Part shown: piece by piece, positions 1 through 11,467 of the stretch
Position numbering within the stretch: the stretch's first letter is position 1
Layout: the number at the start of each line of letters is the position of its first letter
DNA from: Aphrocallistes beatrix
Taxonomy: Eukaryota > Porifera > Hexactinellida > Sceptrulophora > Aphrocallistidae
NCBI GenBank assembly: GCA_963281255.1
Contig: OY725488.1
Location: 2,021,986 to 2,085,985 of the forward strand
DNA length: 64,000 nucleotides
Direction of reading: 5' to 3'
Notes under the pieces: generated by a model
What the model was told of the DNA's origin: nothing
Database searches by the model: none
What the model saw: only the letters and a program-made list of their open reading frames with translations
Translations under genes and position numbers: made by a program

Positions 1-179
1 ATGGAATGTGTATAATAATATACCTCACATATGATGGAACCATCATCAAAAAATGATGACTCATCACTAATATGACGTCATCATTATGCATCAAAAATTT
101 TTAAAATTGACAAATTTGGTGATTTTTCGTGCGATATCGATTATAACAGTAGGACAGACGTATTTAGAGATGTTATCTC
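1..179 (+). repeat. Family A repeat, 3'-half fragment interrupted by hAT
   Basis: This is the internal part of the abundant short repeat called family A here. It carries one TGACGTCA palindrome near position 70 and the conserved block ending in 'agagatgttatctcc'. It runs off the left window edge and stops exactly where the hAT inverted repeat begins at 180. The part of family A expected next (the hairpin end) is missing, so the hAT element inserted into this copy or a later deletion removed the rest. Confidence 0.85.
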
Positions 180-2269
180 CAGGGTTGGGTTCAAGTACTT
201 TTGAAAGTACTTAAGTACAATTACAAGTACTTTCGGAAAGTACTTAAGTACAATTTTAAGTACTTTTGAAATTTAATGGGAACTAATATTGCTGATGGAT
301 GATAATTAGTTCTCTATGTTCAAACACAACAAATATAAATGAATAATGAAGATCAATCCGTGTTAGACCTAAGAAACATCAGTGTTTCAAAAGTTTAGTC
401 AGAAAGATTGCATCTATCTGGACGAAAGACCTTTCCAGCGATACTGAAAAGGCGCTCAACAGGAGCAGATAATGCTGGAACTGCTAGATGTTTCATGGCT
501 AATAAGGCGAGTTTGAGTATGTATCTGCATGATCTTTCCAGAACGCAAGTGGATTAGAGTTTCCTGGAATAGCTGGTTTGAGTAAATATTCTTTAAGCTC
601 TGATTCATCCGTGTATATATTTTCTCTTCTTCATCCGAATCCATAAAAGAAAACAATTTAGTTGTTTTTGATTTTGGTTGTCCACTTTTGCACTCTACTA
701 CCACTGGGCGGTTTGATTTTTTGTTTTCAATTTTGTACATCTTGGACAATAGTTTACTTTTGTGATGATCTCTTTCATAACCATCTTTGCACCACTTCAG
801 TTTAAAACGAGGATCTAATATACTTGCTGTCGTGTATGTATCTTCTGATTCATAAATGGCAAGTCGACGTTCAACTGATTCTGCAAGTTCTTTTACTAAG
901 GCGTTAGAGTATTTCATGCGAAGTATTGACAGTTGATCCCTTATACCTCTTATACATGGAATGACTAAGCTTGAAGATACTTTGTTCTCAATTTGGGCAA
1001 TATCGGTCGCTTCCTCAAAAGGGGATAAGATTTCCACAAAATATCTCAGTGTGTTTCGTTCATATGCTGCTAACTTGGCAGTGTCAAGGGCGTTTAATTT
1101 ATCTTGATCAACTTTAAGGATTGACTTAATCATTATTAGTTGTGAGTTCCAACGAGTAGGGACGCTTGACTGTAACCTATTCTCACCAATCAGTGCATCT
1201 GTGGCAACAGTTGACTTGCACATGTGATACGATTGTAGATACCTTCGAAATAACCTTCGAAAAAATATCAGCTTTGTTAAGGCCATCCTTTACTACAAGC
1301 TGAAGTGTATATGCAAAGCAAGAGTTACGAACTGGAGGGAGTAAAGCAAGGGCATCATCTTCTAATTCAAAAATTGGATCACCATAGTTTTCAATATCAT
1401 ATTCACTGTCACTTTGATCGGATTCCTGCTGTAGAGTGTCGAACCCAGGTAGACTGAATGCATTTACCATATTGTATGCGTTGTCAGTAATGATGGTAGA
1501 AATTTTGTTGTTGATTTCAAAAGAAGCTATCATTTCCTGAAATTTATCATATATGTTGCAAGCAGAATGCCTGCCTGAGAATCTGTGACATGCAACCATT
1601 ATGGAATTTATTTTCCAGTCCAAGATGAAGTGACCAGTAATCCTTATATAACTCTTCATCTGTCTGTTTGACCAAAGGTCAGTAGTCAGAGCAATACTAG
1701 AAACTTGTTCAACCTTTTTGGCAATATTTTCGTGGATCTTTCTATTTTCCCTCTATCAGTTTAGTGGAAAGATGCTTTCTGGTAGGTACTTGGTATTTAG
1801 GGTCCAAATTGTATATAAAATTTCGAAATTGCTCAACAACTGTGAGTGGGAGCAAATCCCCTGCAATAAAATTCACAAGTTCATCAGTAATTTCAAGTTG
1901 ATGTACATCATGATGAGGATACTTTTTATTCGAAGTGGTTAGTTAGTATGTTAAGTTTCAGTTGTTTGTCATCCGTTGGTTCTTTGAAACTGTTGAGTTC
2001 TTCATACTTAATAAGGTGATTTCGTTTCATATGCTTAATGAAGTTGGATGTTACTTTTAAACAACCTGAAATTTCTTTCTGACAATATTTGCATGTTACT
2101 TTGAAATTCCCATCTAGTTTATCTGGTATATCAAAGTGCTTTGAAACATCAGGAAGCTTTCTGCTAGCCATAATTGAGTTTGAAGAAGAAATATCAAAAT
2201 TCATCCTGGAAACCACTCCAGATTGTTTATTTTGAATGTAAATTGTAAACAAAAAAACTAATACATATA
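180..2269 (-). mobile_element. hAT element, 5'-truncated and decayed
   Basis: The 3' end (left side here) begins with 'cagggttgggttcaagtac' and short inverted/direct repeats of agtacttaagtac. These match the ends of the better copy at 19042-21425. The 5' end is absent: just beyond the start codon region the sequence gives way to a TA-flanked MITE at 2270, and no matching inverted repeat was found after that MITE. The element is therefore a truncated, non-mobile relic inserted in a family A repeat. Confidence 0.85.
370..2171 (-). pseudogene. hAT transposase pseudogene (BED-finger type)
   Basis: The reading frame starts at the ATG at 2171-2169 (MASRKLPDVSKHFDIPD). An N-terminal BED-like zinc finger is visible (CKYCQKEISGC, then HMKRNH, a C-x2-C...H-x4-H pattern). 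The middle part (1183-1659) contains the RNase H-fold segment IITDNAYNMV with its aspartate and the block CFAYTLQLVVKDG. The next part (456-1286) contains SSVPTRWNSQL and a long helical region. The C-terminal hAT dimerisation block (SAPVERLFSIAGKVFR) lies in yet another frame near 380-480 and is followed by a stop. At least three frame changes and one stop make it non-functional. Its protein is colinear with and clearly related to the copy at 19381-21221. In live hAT elements this protein cuts and pastes the element and leaves 8-bp target duplications. Confidence 0.9.
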
Positions 2270-3120
2270 CAGTCCACTTCCGAAGACCGGGGCACCTCGG
2301 GACCAGAGCTGGGTGCCCCGGTTTTAGGGATTGCCCCAGTTTTCGAGTGATTAGATGTACTGTATCAAGTTAGTATAGCTCGTGGCAAAAACAAAGCATT
2401 TTAAGATAATAATCTTGGGTCCGTGTAAAATAGCATCCTCAATCATTATGCTATAGTAAGACCACTCCAAAAAGTGACACGGCTCTCACATACCCGCCGA
2501 ACCTGGTGTTTCGCCCTTGTATAGTACATACATATGTATATACTACACACTCAGTCTGTCTCATAGGTATTACATTGATAACAGTAAAAATTTGTACTCT
2601 GACTCTAATTCATCGTGGCACCCACACCCATACATGCTGTGTAACAACTCTTCATGCATTAAGCATATACAAATGGAATGTTTTAAACTAAAAACATAAT
2701 TTTGCAAAGAAAAATATCATCCAAACTCGCTCCGGGTTTCGAACAAGCGCCCTGGTTTCCGAGAGTAATTTATATAGAAGACGACCGGGGGCGCAGCATC
2801 TAAGTTGTCATTTGTCCGAATCGATTCTTTGAATATTGTCATTTGCCCGAATCGTAATTTTAACATTTTGGAAATGATATATATCGAAAAAGTGTAAAAT
2901 TGGCATTTTAATTTCTAGTGACAATATTTCAAGAATCGATTCGGACTAGTGACAATATTCCAAGAATCGATTCGGACAAGAGACAATATTCCAAGAATCG
3001 ATTCGGACAAATGACAGTTTACGCAATTCGGACAAATGACAAGTTAAAAATTCGGACAAATGAATGCACCTTAACACGACCATATTTTCCGGATGCGCCC
3101 CGGTTTTCGGAAGTGGACTG
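2270..3120. mobile_element. TA-flanked MITE with 31-bp internal repeats
   Basis: The ends are inverted repeats, 'cagtccacttccgaagacc' on the left and 'cggttttcggaagtggactg' on the right, each flanked by TA (2268-2269 and 3121-3122). This is the Tc1/mariner/pogo type of target duplication. No coding capacity is visible. Internally a 31-bp unit (gtgacaatatt..aagaatcgattcggaca) is repeated three times at 2918-3010, and an inverted relative sits at about 2807-2865. It lies where the 5' end of the adjacent hAT relic should be. Confidence 0.8.
2918..3010. repeat. Tandem repeat, 3 x 31 bp
   Basis: Three consecutive units start at 2918, 2949 and 2980 and differ at only a few positions. Two shorter degenerate units sharing 'attcggacaaatgac' follow to about 3060. 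The repeat lies inside the TA-flanked MITE at 2270-3120. Confidence 0.85.
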
Positions 3121-3122
3121 TA

Positions 3123-3659
3123 ATTAAAAACACTCATTACGGGACTAGTGTTAGAATTTTGTCAAGAATCTTTTGAGTCAAAGTTTTCGTTAGGATAGCC
3201 CAAAAATATTACAATATGCAAAGTAAACACGAAATATAGCCATAATCAAATACTTATACTGAGTTGCACATCTTCACTTCCGTTCGCACCTTCTTTTTCT
3301 AGCTCTCAAACCTCTGCATCATTGATTGCGCACGAGTTAATATAGTAAATTCGGTTATTACATGGCTTATTACGTACATTCGATTAGTATGGTACTTTAT
3401 TCCGGCGAATTTCTTCCTGTATATTTAGTAATAATTATTTATAACGTGCTCCAATAAGGCGTACTTTCGGATATAATGTACTTATTCTTTCTCCTCACAA
3501 GGAAAATTATGGTTCATTCATACTTTATTGATCAGCGGAACTCGTTTTTGGACCTCCAAAACAATATTGGTTGAATTTATATGCTAGAGATTCTCATGAA
3601 TTCAACTATGATAATTGTACTTGCTACTCTAATATAACATATTATAATTACTACATACG
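3123..3659. other. AT-rich DNA with no recognised feature
   Basis: No reading frame, terminal repeat or RNA-like structure stands out. The 5' inverted repeat of the neighbouring hAT relic was looked for here and not found. Confidence 0.5.
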
Positions 3660-3664
3660 TATAT

Positions 3665-5020
3665 CCACGGACACCTATATAAACGGACGTGACACTTTCA
3701 TATCACGGTAAAATTCTAATAGACCTAATTCGATCTACCCTAACTTCTGTTCTACTTGGAATTTCTGCATTGTCTTGGTGTCTAAAAGCAAGGAAATCTT
3801 TCAAAGAATTATTCTATGCTCTTCAATTTCCAGTTTGAGACCATTCAACGTCATTTTCGGTTATTTTTGTAAATTTTTTAAAATTCGCCGATTCTAGTAG
3901 ATTGTGAACTTTTATATAACATGTTTCTTGGATGCACAATTGCATATATTCACTTTTTTTCTAAGCATTGTAATTGTTGAATCCGAGTCGTAGGAATCCT
4001 AAAAATAATCAAATCATAGACTACATAATACTATGGACTGTCGACTTGCCTACTCGGGTATTTAAAATCGGTTCCATTGTTATTATTGATATCTCATAAT
4101 CCACTCAAGTTAGACATGAGAAATGTATTATTGTTAAATAGGAAGTCATATTTTTGGAATCCATTGGTCATGTTGCTGACCTCAACTATGCGTAGAATCT
4201 GAGTTATGTGGTTTTCACACCTGTTTTTCACAGATTTAAGATACATTTTGGCGACATTCTGACCTTATAAGCACATTTTAAAGCGTTATAAATGTGTGAT
4301 TTTAAAACATAATCAAGGTGGGGATTCATAAAATATATTGCACCATATCTCGAAAACCTTATGATTTAATACAACAAAATGTATTAGGATAGAAAGATAG
4401 AAAGTAACCTATTATCTATCGAATACAGTCAAATTTGAATGTATAGCTAAAACGGTTTTCAAGATATAGGCTGAAATGGTCAAAATGCGTTTCCATAGCA
4501 ACGGTGGAATATACTAGCAAAATTCCTTTAGAAAAGATCAATTTTTTCGAATCAACCCGTCACCACCTTGATTATGTTTTTTAAAATCACACATTCATAA
4601 CGCTTTAAAATGTGCTTAAAACAGGTCAGAATGTCGCCAAAATGTATCTTAAATATGTGAAAAACAGATGTGAATACCACATAACTCAGATTCTACACAT
4701 TGTTGAGGTCAGCCACATGACCAATGGATTCCAAAAATATGACTTCCTATTTAACAATAATACATTTCCCATGTCTAACATGAGTGGATTATGAGATATC
4801 AATAATAACAATGGAACCGATTTTAAATACCCGAGTAGGCAAGTCGACAGTCCATAGTATTATGTAGTCTATGATTTGATTATTTTTAGGATTCCTACGA
4901 CTCGGATTCAACAATTACAATGCTTAGAAAAAAAGTGAATATATGCAATTGTGCATCCAAGAAACATGTTATATACAAGTTCATAATCTACGTCACGTCC
5001 GTTTATGTAGGTGTCCGTGG
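3665..5020. mobile_element. Large palindromic (foldback) element P1
   Basis: The two halves are reverse complements: 'ccacggacacctatataaac' at the left end pairs with 'gtttatgtaggtgtccgtgg' at the right. Pairing continues through matched blocks (for example gtcgacttgcctactcggg at about 4037 and cccgagtaggcaagtcgac at about 4837) to a central loop near 4323-4561. Both ends are flanked by tatat (3660-3664 and 5021-5025), which is a 5-bp duplication or simply a TA target in AT-rich DNA. The left arm has about 200 extra bases (about 3693-3896) with no partner in the right arm. No transposase is encoded. A related, rearranged copy lies at 55926-56880. Confidence 0.85.
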
Positions 5021-5025
5021 TATAT

Positions 5026-6540
5026 CATATCAGGTTTTATCAAAAAATCCATAATTGAACAATAAATCAACAAATTATTATATTAATGAGAGATACTTCA
5101 ACGATATTGTTGTTAATAATACATTATTATCCCATTCAGGTAGCATTGTATGCTATTGCTCCCGTTGTTTGGATAATACTTATCTCGGTGTACGTACTAA
5201 TTTAAGTCTCCCGAGGTACGTTATATCCGAATTCTAATGTATTTGCTTTCTACGGACCTGCTCTCTGCATTAAAATCCATCATAACTTTCAGAAAAATTA
5301 CATAGTAGAGGCACACAATATCAAAGAATAATGCAGGTAAGCAATAATAGCAGTAGTATTTTAGTCAGGATGGCCAGTAGCATTACACTTGCATTTAATT
5401 CATTTCTATTATATTGTTTTACTATCCCCTTTTGTTATAGAGAACACAAGTATAACATAGATAACGTATACAAATATTAGATAAATAATTAATGTCTAGA
5501 GGTTAACATTAATTTTAATGTGCTTCCTATGCAATTTGTGTTATACAGGGTGTCCCAAAAAACATGACGCTATTTTCCAAGAGCCTTGCAAATACAGTTT
5601 TACAGAAAAACATTTTTTGTAGTCAAATGAGAGCTAGAACAATGGAGATTTGGTAAATGGAAAATGTGGTCAAAAATCAAGAATTTACTGCGTAGAATAA
5701 TATTTTGAGTTGGGCTGGTGATTTTGGTCCAGCGGAGCTTCTTCATCAGATGGTGTAAAATATGTATATAAAGGTGTGGTATCGACATCTAAAATATCTT
5801 TTTCAGAATCTGCACATATTAACTCTAGCGTGGTTTAGAGAATTCATTGAATGAGAAAAATATAAATATAGCCACTCATTTCAATAGTTAGCCACTATAC
5901 ATAGTATAGAGGCAAACTAAAAAACTAATAAAATCAGTTCTTATTTTAATGAAATACATTCGTTTTCACGAAATAGTCGATTAAACAATATAAAACTAAT
6001 ATGCTCATCTCCTACAGTGGACCTACACAATGAAGCTGACCTCGAACTTTGTTGTCTAAGTTTGTTCAATATTTAATTTAAAGGTATTCAAAAGTATAAA
6101 TATTTTTAGATTGAAAACTTCAACACACACAAAGTTATTCATTCGCACTTCAAAAAATCATGAGTATAAAAGTATATATGGTTTCAATAATATACTAAAG
6201 AATTGATTACATGTCAGTATAATTTGACATTTAGTTGATATGATATCTCATGTACTTATGGTACCAATAGAAAATCAATATAATTGTTATAATAGAACCA
6301 TGCTCAAATAATGAATAAGGGAACGTCCATACACTAGTATGCACGCGTGCACACCAGGCACGTCCATAAACTGCGATATTAATTTTAACCCTACTTTGGC
6401 TAGGAATGTTGAATTGAAAGTGAAAGTGAATTGAAAGTGAATTGAAATTGAAGATGAAAGTGGGGTTTTTTCTATTTATACCTTTGACCAGTCATATTAG
6501 GGATACTATCAAAGTAACACTGAAGCCATATAAACATATA
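5026..6540. other. Non-coding stretch with a mariner-like terminus and small tandem repeat
   Basis: At 5544-5565 a TA is followed by 'cagggtgtcccaaaa', a typical mariner end, but no partner end or transposase was found. At 6411-6463 short units of gaattgaaagtg are repeated. A perfect 10-bp palindrome, gcacgcgtgc, occurs near 6342. Nothing else is recognised. Confidence 0.4.
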
Positions 6541-6542
6541 TA

Positions 6543-6950
6543 TCCTTACTATTAAAACTCGATTAATGTTTATTTGTATATATAGATATATACAAGCGCG
6601 CTTCCCTTGCTTGCGCTGCGCGGCCAAAATGTCGACTTACCATGGAATTATGCGCTATTGTCACTTTTATAATTAGAAATTTCAGTTTTTCGACTATAAC
6701 TCAGCCATTTTAGGTATAGAAGGCTGAAATTTTAATAGAATATGTATATTAATATACGTCACTTATGATGCAACTATCATCAAAAAATGTTGACTCATCA
6801 CTTTGTTATGACGTCATCATTACGCATCCACAGACTTATTTAGAGATGCTATTTCCCTTATTATTTAATCAATGTGACCACAGGCGCCAAAAGGGCGCCT
6901 CCGGCGGACACAAAGTATCCACCAGCCGTGAAGCGCAAGCAAGCGAAGCG
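6543..6950 (+). repeat. Family A repeat, rearranged copy
   Basis: It starts with the family A terminus 'tccttactattaaaactcg' and ends with the hairpin block (aggcgccaaaagggcgcct, then a ggcggacac hairpin) and the 'gcaagcaagcgaagcg' tail. An inverted piece of the opposite end (acaagcgcgcttcccttg) sits inside at about 6591, next to the TA-rich part. This looks like a fusion of two copies. Confidence 0.85.
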
Positions 6951-8907
6951 GGTATGTTACTCTTATATTGAAATCACATTTCAACATTTCCCGTGGGAAA
7001 TCTTAATATCAAAATGAGTGTGGCTGTACGTCCGTCTGGTCGTAATTAGTCTGACTAGAGATAGGAACTTTTCAAAGAAAGCCTGAATAGATGTGGAAAT
7101 CCGCACTTCGGTGTAGATTTTTCGAAAATAATATATTTTCGTGATTAAACAACATTTCGTGAAATTAATACTTGGGGTATTCTAAACTAGAAACTTGAAA
7201 ATCCAAATCATGAATAGGTAATGACATATTCGAAAAAACATCAGCATCTCAGAACATTTCGACAATTGTCGATTGATTTAGGGCCTTTATAAATTTGTGG
7301 GATCTAATGATCAATTTAAATCCCTTAAGAATGCCTAGCATTTATATGGCATTTATATTAATTATATATTTTTAAAAATAATACGAATTCTACTTTATAG
7401 ACATATTTTTATTGACCATCTTCGACCAATCAAATTAAACTTTCCCTAGATTCATGATTGTATGCATATGCTAAGTCAATAAGTTCAATTTATATCAGTA
7501 GAATGCAAGCTATTCACACTGAGAAATCCCACGCATTTGTTTGTTATGAAATGTCATGTTGCTCGAAAAGGTGTGAAAATTTCTGTTAAATATTAGAAAT
7601 TTTTTCATATTAGGAAATTTTTCAAATTTCAACTTTCAAGCATTTACCACTTCTTCAATCAATTCGAATAAACAAAAAAAAAATTTCGATCGACAGACCG
7701 GTTGTGCAGCTCATCAAAATTCTTCTTTTTGAGACAATGTGCATTGATTTAGCAAAATAACTGGAAAATGAATGAACGATTGATATTTTATAGGATTAAA
7801 AGGTGTGAAATCTACATATCATTTACCGAAATATGAATTTACTATTAATTCTGAAACCATTAAGCCAAACTGATTGAATAGATATATAAATTTACTGTTT
7901 GATCACTTTATTTACCAATAAAATTGCAGTGTTAGAAGGTGACAAAATTGCTTATAAATATTCACATGATCAGTATGAAGATGAGAAATTTGAAATCTGC
8001 ATACCTGAATATCCCATAAAAGTTTTTGAAATCAAGTTTCTAGCACAATTTTTGAATTTTGATAAAAGGTGTGAAAATATGATTAATCAATAAGTACTAA
8101 TATAATAATAATTGAATTGGTATTCATTTCCATCTGCGCCAATCAAATTTGAACATAATAGAGTCATTGTAAGCTGTGTTATAGTATGCTTCGTTCACTA
8201 TACATTGTGAAATTGACGAATGGAATCTATGCTAATATAATGGCAAAACCCTAGCATTTGATTGGTCATTACAATTTGTCACCTTTTCCAGGAAGGTGTG
8301 AAAATATGATGAAACCTTACCTGAGGTGCACATCTACACAATGTAAGGAATGTTGAATATGATTTTGATACAAATCGGTCAACTAGATTCTTCAGGATCG
8401 CGTGGACGGACGTACGGACGTAGTACACCGTTCATGCCAATAGGGTATCTCCCTATAGGAGCTGCACTAAAAACATTGAGTCTTAATATATTAGAAATAA
8501 TTAGTAGGCTACAAGCTGTGGAACCAAATATACAGTACTAGCTAACCGAATATTTGCCTACAAAAAAATTTAACTCAAAGTCAAATTTAATTCTTTATAT
8601 TTAATTACTTTCAAAATATTTTATTAACTTTTACTCATGTTGAAAAAATTAAACATATAAAGGCCAATGGTATTAAAAACTTAAAACAGCCCCACATTCT
8701 CATAATTTTTGCCATCACACTATTTTCGTCCTTATAGCAGCGTTTAAGCATTATATTTCAGCTGCACGGTAAACTAACTAAGATATAGTATATGATAATG
8801 GTGAAAGGCACACCTTGGCAGAAATAGTTTGTTAGCATTCAATGTGCTCGAATTTTCATAATTCTATTATAATAGTGCATTACACTATGTCGCCAATTAT
8901 ACACCAG
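6951..8907. other. Non-coding stretch with possible old duplication
   Basis: No gene is supported. Blocks near 7432-7600 (ccaatcaaatt, then gcatttg, then aaaggtgtgaaaat) reappear in the same order near 8139-8310. This suggests a decayed direct duplication offset by roughly 710-725 bp. The motif aaaggtgtgaaa also occurs near 7800 and 8066. Confidence 0.3.
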
Positions 8908-9973
8908 CATAGCCTACTCTAATAATGCCTCACAGTAAAATAACCAAGGATGCGGTAATAGCCGAATGGATTAATACACGATTAACCTAAAATCGTTAAT
9001 CATGTAGGATAGGCATTAAGAATGTATTACCAGCATATATAAACATGGCATCAAAGTACATATATCCGTTGGAAAAATTTCGATTAGTCATCATATCATT
9101 GCGCAACAGGTCATTTTATGGAGGATTTTGGCAATTTTCTAAGCTGTTTTAAACCTACTTCTAAATGTTATTAAGGTAGAATTTTTGTGTGGAACTAAGA
9201 TTAGTACGAGTTGATTTGAAAAATTTAGAATTTTTCAATGGAATGTTGTTACATTCCTGCGTTGCTGTGGTAAAGCATTTTGATCAGTTTGAGCCATATC
9301 CTGCAAACTGTAAGAACTAGGTCTTCAAATTTGATCATATTTGATAGGCAATTGGCTACTTCCTATTAGGTAATAATACAAATTTTACTTCTAAATTCAC
9401 AGACTACAGAGTTATGCGACAATTTAGTGTTTTGGTCACATTCTTAAAATCAACCCATAACTCAAAACTAGTTGAATTTAGAAGTTCAAGTTGTATTATC
9501 ACCTAATAGGAAGTAGTCCATTGCCTATCAAACACAATCAAATTTGGAGCTCTAATCATTACAGTTTGCATGAAATGGCCCAAACTGACCAAAATGCTTT
9601 ACCATAGCAACGTAGGAATGTAACAACATTCCATTGAAAATTCTAAATTATTTAAACCACCTTGTACTAATCTTGGTTCTACACAAAAATCACACTTTAA
9701 TACCATTTAGAAATAGGGTTAAAACAGCTTAGAAAATCGCTAAAATTGTCCTTAGAATGACCTGTTGCGCAATGATATGATGACTAATCGAAATTTTTCC
9801 AACGGATATATGTACTTTGATACCATGTTTATATATGCTGGTAATACATTCTTAATGGCTATTCTACATTGTTAACGATTTTAGGCTAATCGTGTATTAA
9901 TCCATTCGGCTACTACTTCATCCCTAGTCCATGATTTTCAGTCTACTGTGAGGCATTATTAGAGTAGGCTATG
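8908..9973. mobile_element. Large palindromic (foldback) element P2, copy a
   Basis: It is an almost end-to-end inverted repeat of about 1.07 kb. 'tagcctactctaataatgcc' at the left is answered by 'ggcattattagagtaggcta' at the right. Pairing continues (for example ttgcgcaacaggtca near 9098 with tgacctgttgcgcaat near 9757) to a centre near 9425-9450. The ends fit a TA target duplication. It has no coding capacity. It shares its end sequence and inner blocks with copies at 31389-32360, 25675-25965 and 57643-58200. Confidence 0.85.
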
Positions 9974-10570
9974 ACACCAGTTAATTATATTGACTTCACC
10001 AGTTAATGATGTCATTTGAATCGTGAGGTGCGGTGGCGAGAGAATTTTAGCCACTTAAGCTAATTTTCTTTGTCACAATATAGAGGAAGATTCAGAAAGA
10101 AAATATATGAATTTGTATATGACAGAAGCGGAAATATATTCATCATTTTTATTATGTGGGTGCAAACGCTTTGTGGAGAACTTTCGGTTATTTATTTTAA
10201 CCGAATACCTCCGAAGTGTTCAGGTCATAACATTGCAGATTGATGCCATTTGAGACTAAAATTACATCGAATTAACCTCCTAATCCAGTTGCTTTTAATC
10301 TGAAAAAATATCCTAAATTTCTAGAAAAACGAACGTAGATCTAAAAGGTTTTTAAGATCAATTATTTGGTCAAAGAAAAGATGTGGTATGCTCATAATGC
10401 ACTCAATGGCAGAGCTGCGAGGATATTGAAAACCTGTCTCCTATATTATCCTCAGGAAAGTTCTTGTCCAGATGAAATCAAGTTATTAGTAACATTAGGC
10501 TAAAATTTACAGTAGTTTCGAATAAGATATATGCAACGTTAAAATACGATGGCCTAAAAATGGGGTTATG
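9974..10570. other. Non-coding stretch, nothing recognised
   Basis: AT-rich sequence between palindrome P2a and the acidic ORF. No terminal repeats or reading frames are supported. Confidence 0.4.
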
Positions 10571-11041
10571 TCAGAAGTTATTAAGTAATACAATAAATTG
10601 AATACCTGCAATCGATTTTGCATCCTTACTAAAATCTGTAACGCTCGCCTTATGATCGATTATATTATTTATAGCAATATTACCATCATAATTAAATGGA
10701 TTTTCAAACCATTTTGTACCATCACGAACCTTATATAAATACTTTTCTTCTGTTAATTCATCAGAAATAGATACCTCGATATCTGAACCCATTGATTGCA
10801 AGTCCGAATCCGATTCTGCCCCAGTTTCGCTATCATCTGCAGCATAAGATGAATCATTAGAGCTATCGCTTTCAACCTCATTCTCTAATTGATTATACTC
10901 TGATTCTGAATTATAATTGTTGACCATTATAGATAAATCGAAAGAAACCACCCTTTTTCTTTTGACCGGAGGCATCGCGAATTCTTCAACATCTGTGGGA
11001 GATGGTGAAATTTCAACAACTTGATTTGTTAATTGGGCCAT
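10571..11041 (-). CDS. Acidic N-terminal ORF, possible first exon of a piggyBac-like gene
   Basis: The ORF of 156 codons starts MAQLTNQVVEISPSPTDVEE. It has a basic patch (PPVKRKRVV), then a long Ser/Asp/Glu-rich region (about residues 45-100), then the segment DGTKWFENPFNYDGN. An acidic N-terminus followed by a 'DGT.W..NPF' segment resembles the start of piggyBac-type transposases and their domesticated relatives; this is resemblance only, with no catalytic domain visible. A good 5' splice site (gcag|gtattc, exon ending about 10606) lies shortly before the stop, so the real exon may end there and splice to an exon outside what I could find. It could also be an unrelated nuclear protein or a chance ORF, but the low-complexity acidic composition makes chance less likely. 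Confidence 0.4.
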   Translation of the reverse strand: MAQLTNQVVEISPSPTDVEEFAMPPVKRKRVVSFDLSIMVNNYNSESEYNQLENEVESDSSNDSSYAADDSETGAESDSDLQSMGSDIEVSISDELTEEKYLYKVRDGTKWFENPFNYDGNIAINNIIDHKASVTDFSKDAKSIAGIQFIVLLNNF

Positions 11042-11467
11042 AGTAGGTGTGAACTATTTTTTAAAAAAAGGCATATATTATATAATCTGAAATATGCGAA
11101 ATTAACTAGCGAAAAATCAGGAAAAACAGTATCCATTTTAGAATCCGAAAGCTAAGCGATGACGAGAATGTTGAAGTATTTGAATATTTAATTATAAAGA
11201 ATAGACCTATTTCCGAGTTATCATTTCGAATACAAGCGCAATTCACTATTAAAGTAGTGTTTCCTGGTAGAGGTCAGAAATTTAAATGATCATCTCTGAT
11301 CTTGTTATGATCAAAAATAGTTGAATTTTTCGAATTTCGACTCAGGTTCAACGTAAAATTCAATATTTTGCTGTTAGAATTGATCAAAGGTGACTTTTCA
11401 AACATCAAAAATAGGCTTTTTAAATATAGAATTTAACCTCGGTGAATTTCCCGGGCTCTATCTCGGA
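11042..11467. other. Upstream of the acidic ORF, nothing recognised
   Basis: The sequence contains runs of T/A just upstream of the ATG at 11041. No promoter element can be assigned with confidence. Confidence 0.3.

Noticed and set aside
2904..3070. CRISPR-like direct repeats
   Set aside because: The 31-bp units are contiguous without spacers and lie inside an inverted-repeat MITE in a eukaryotic genome.
5600..5788. Short minus-strand ORF beside a mariner-like terminus
   Set aside because: It shows no transposase motif, and no second terminus was found, so neither a gene nor a complete element can be claimed.
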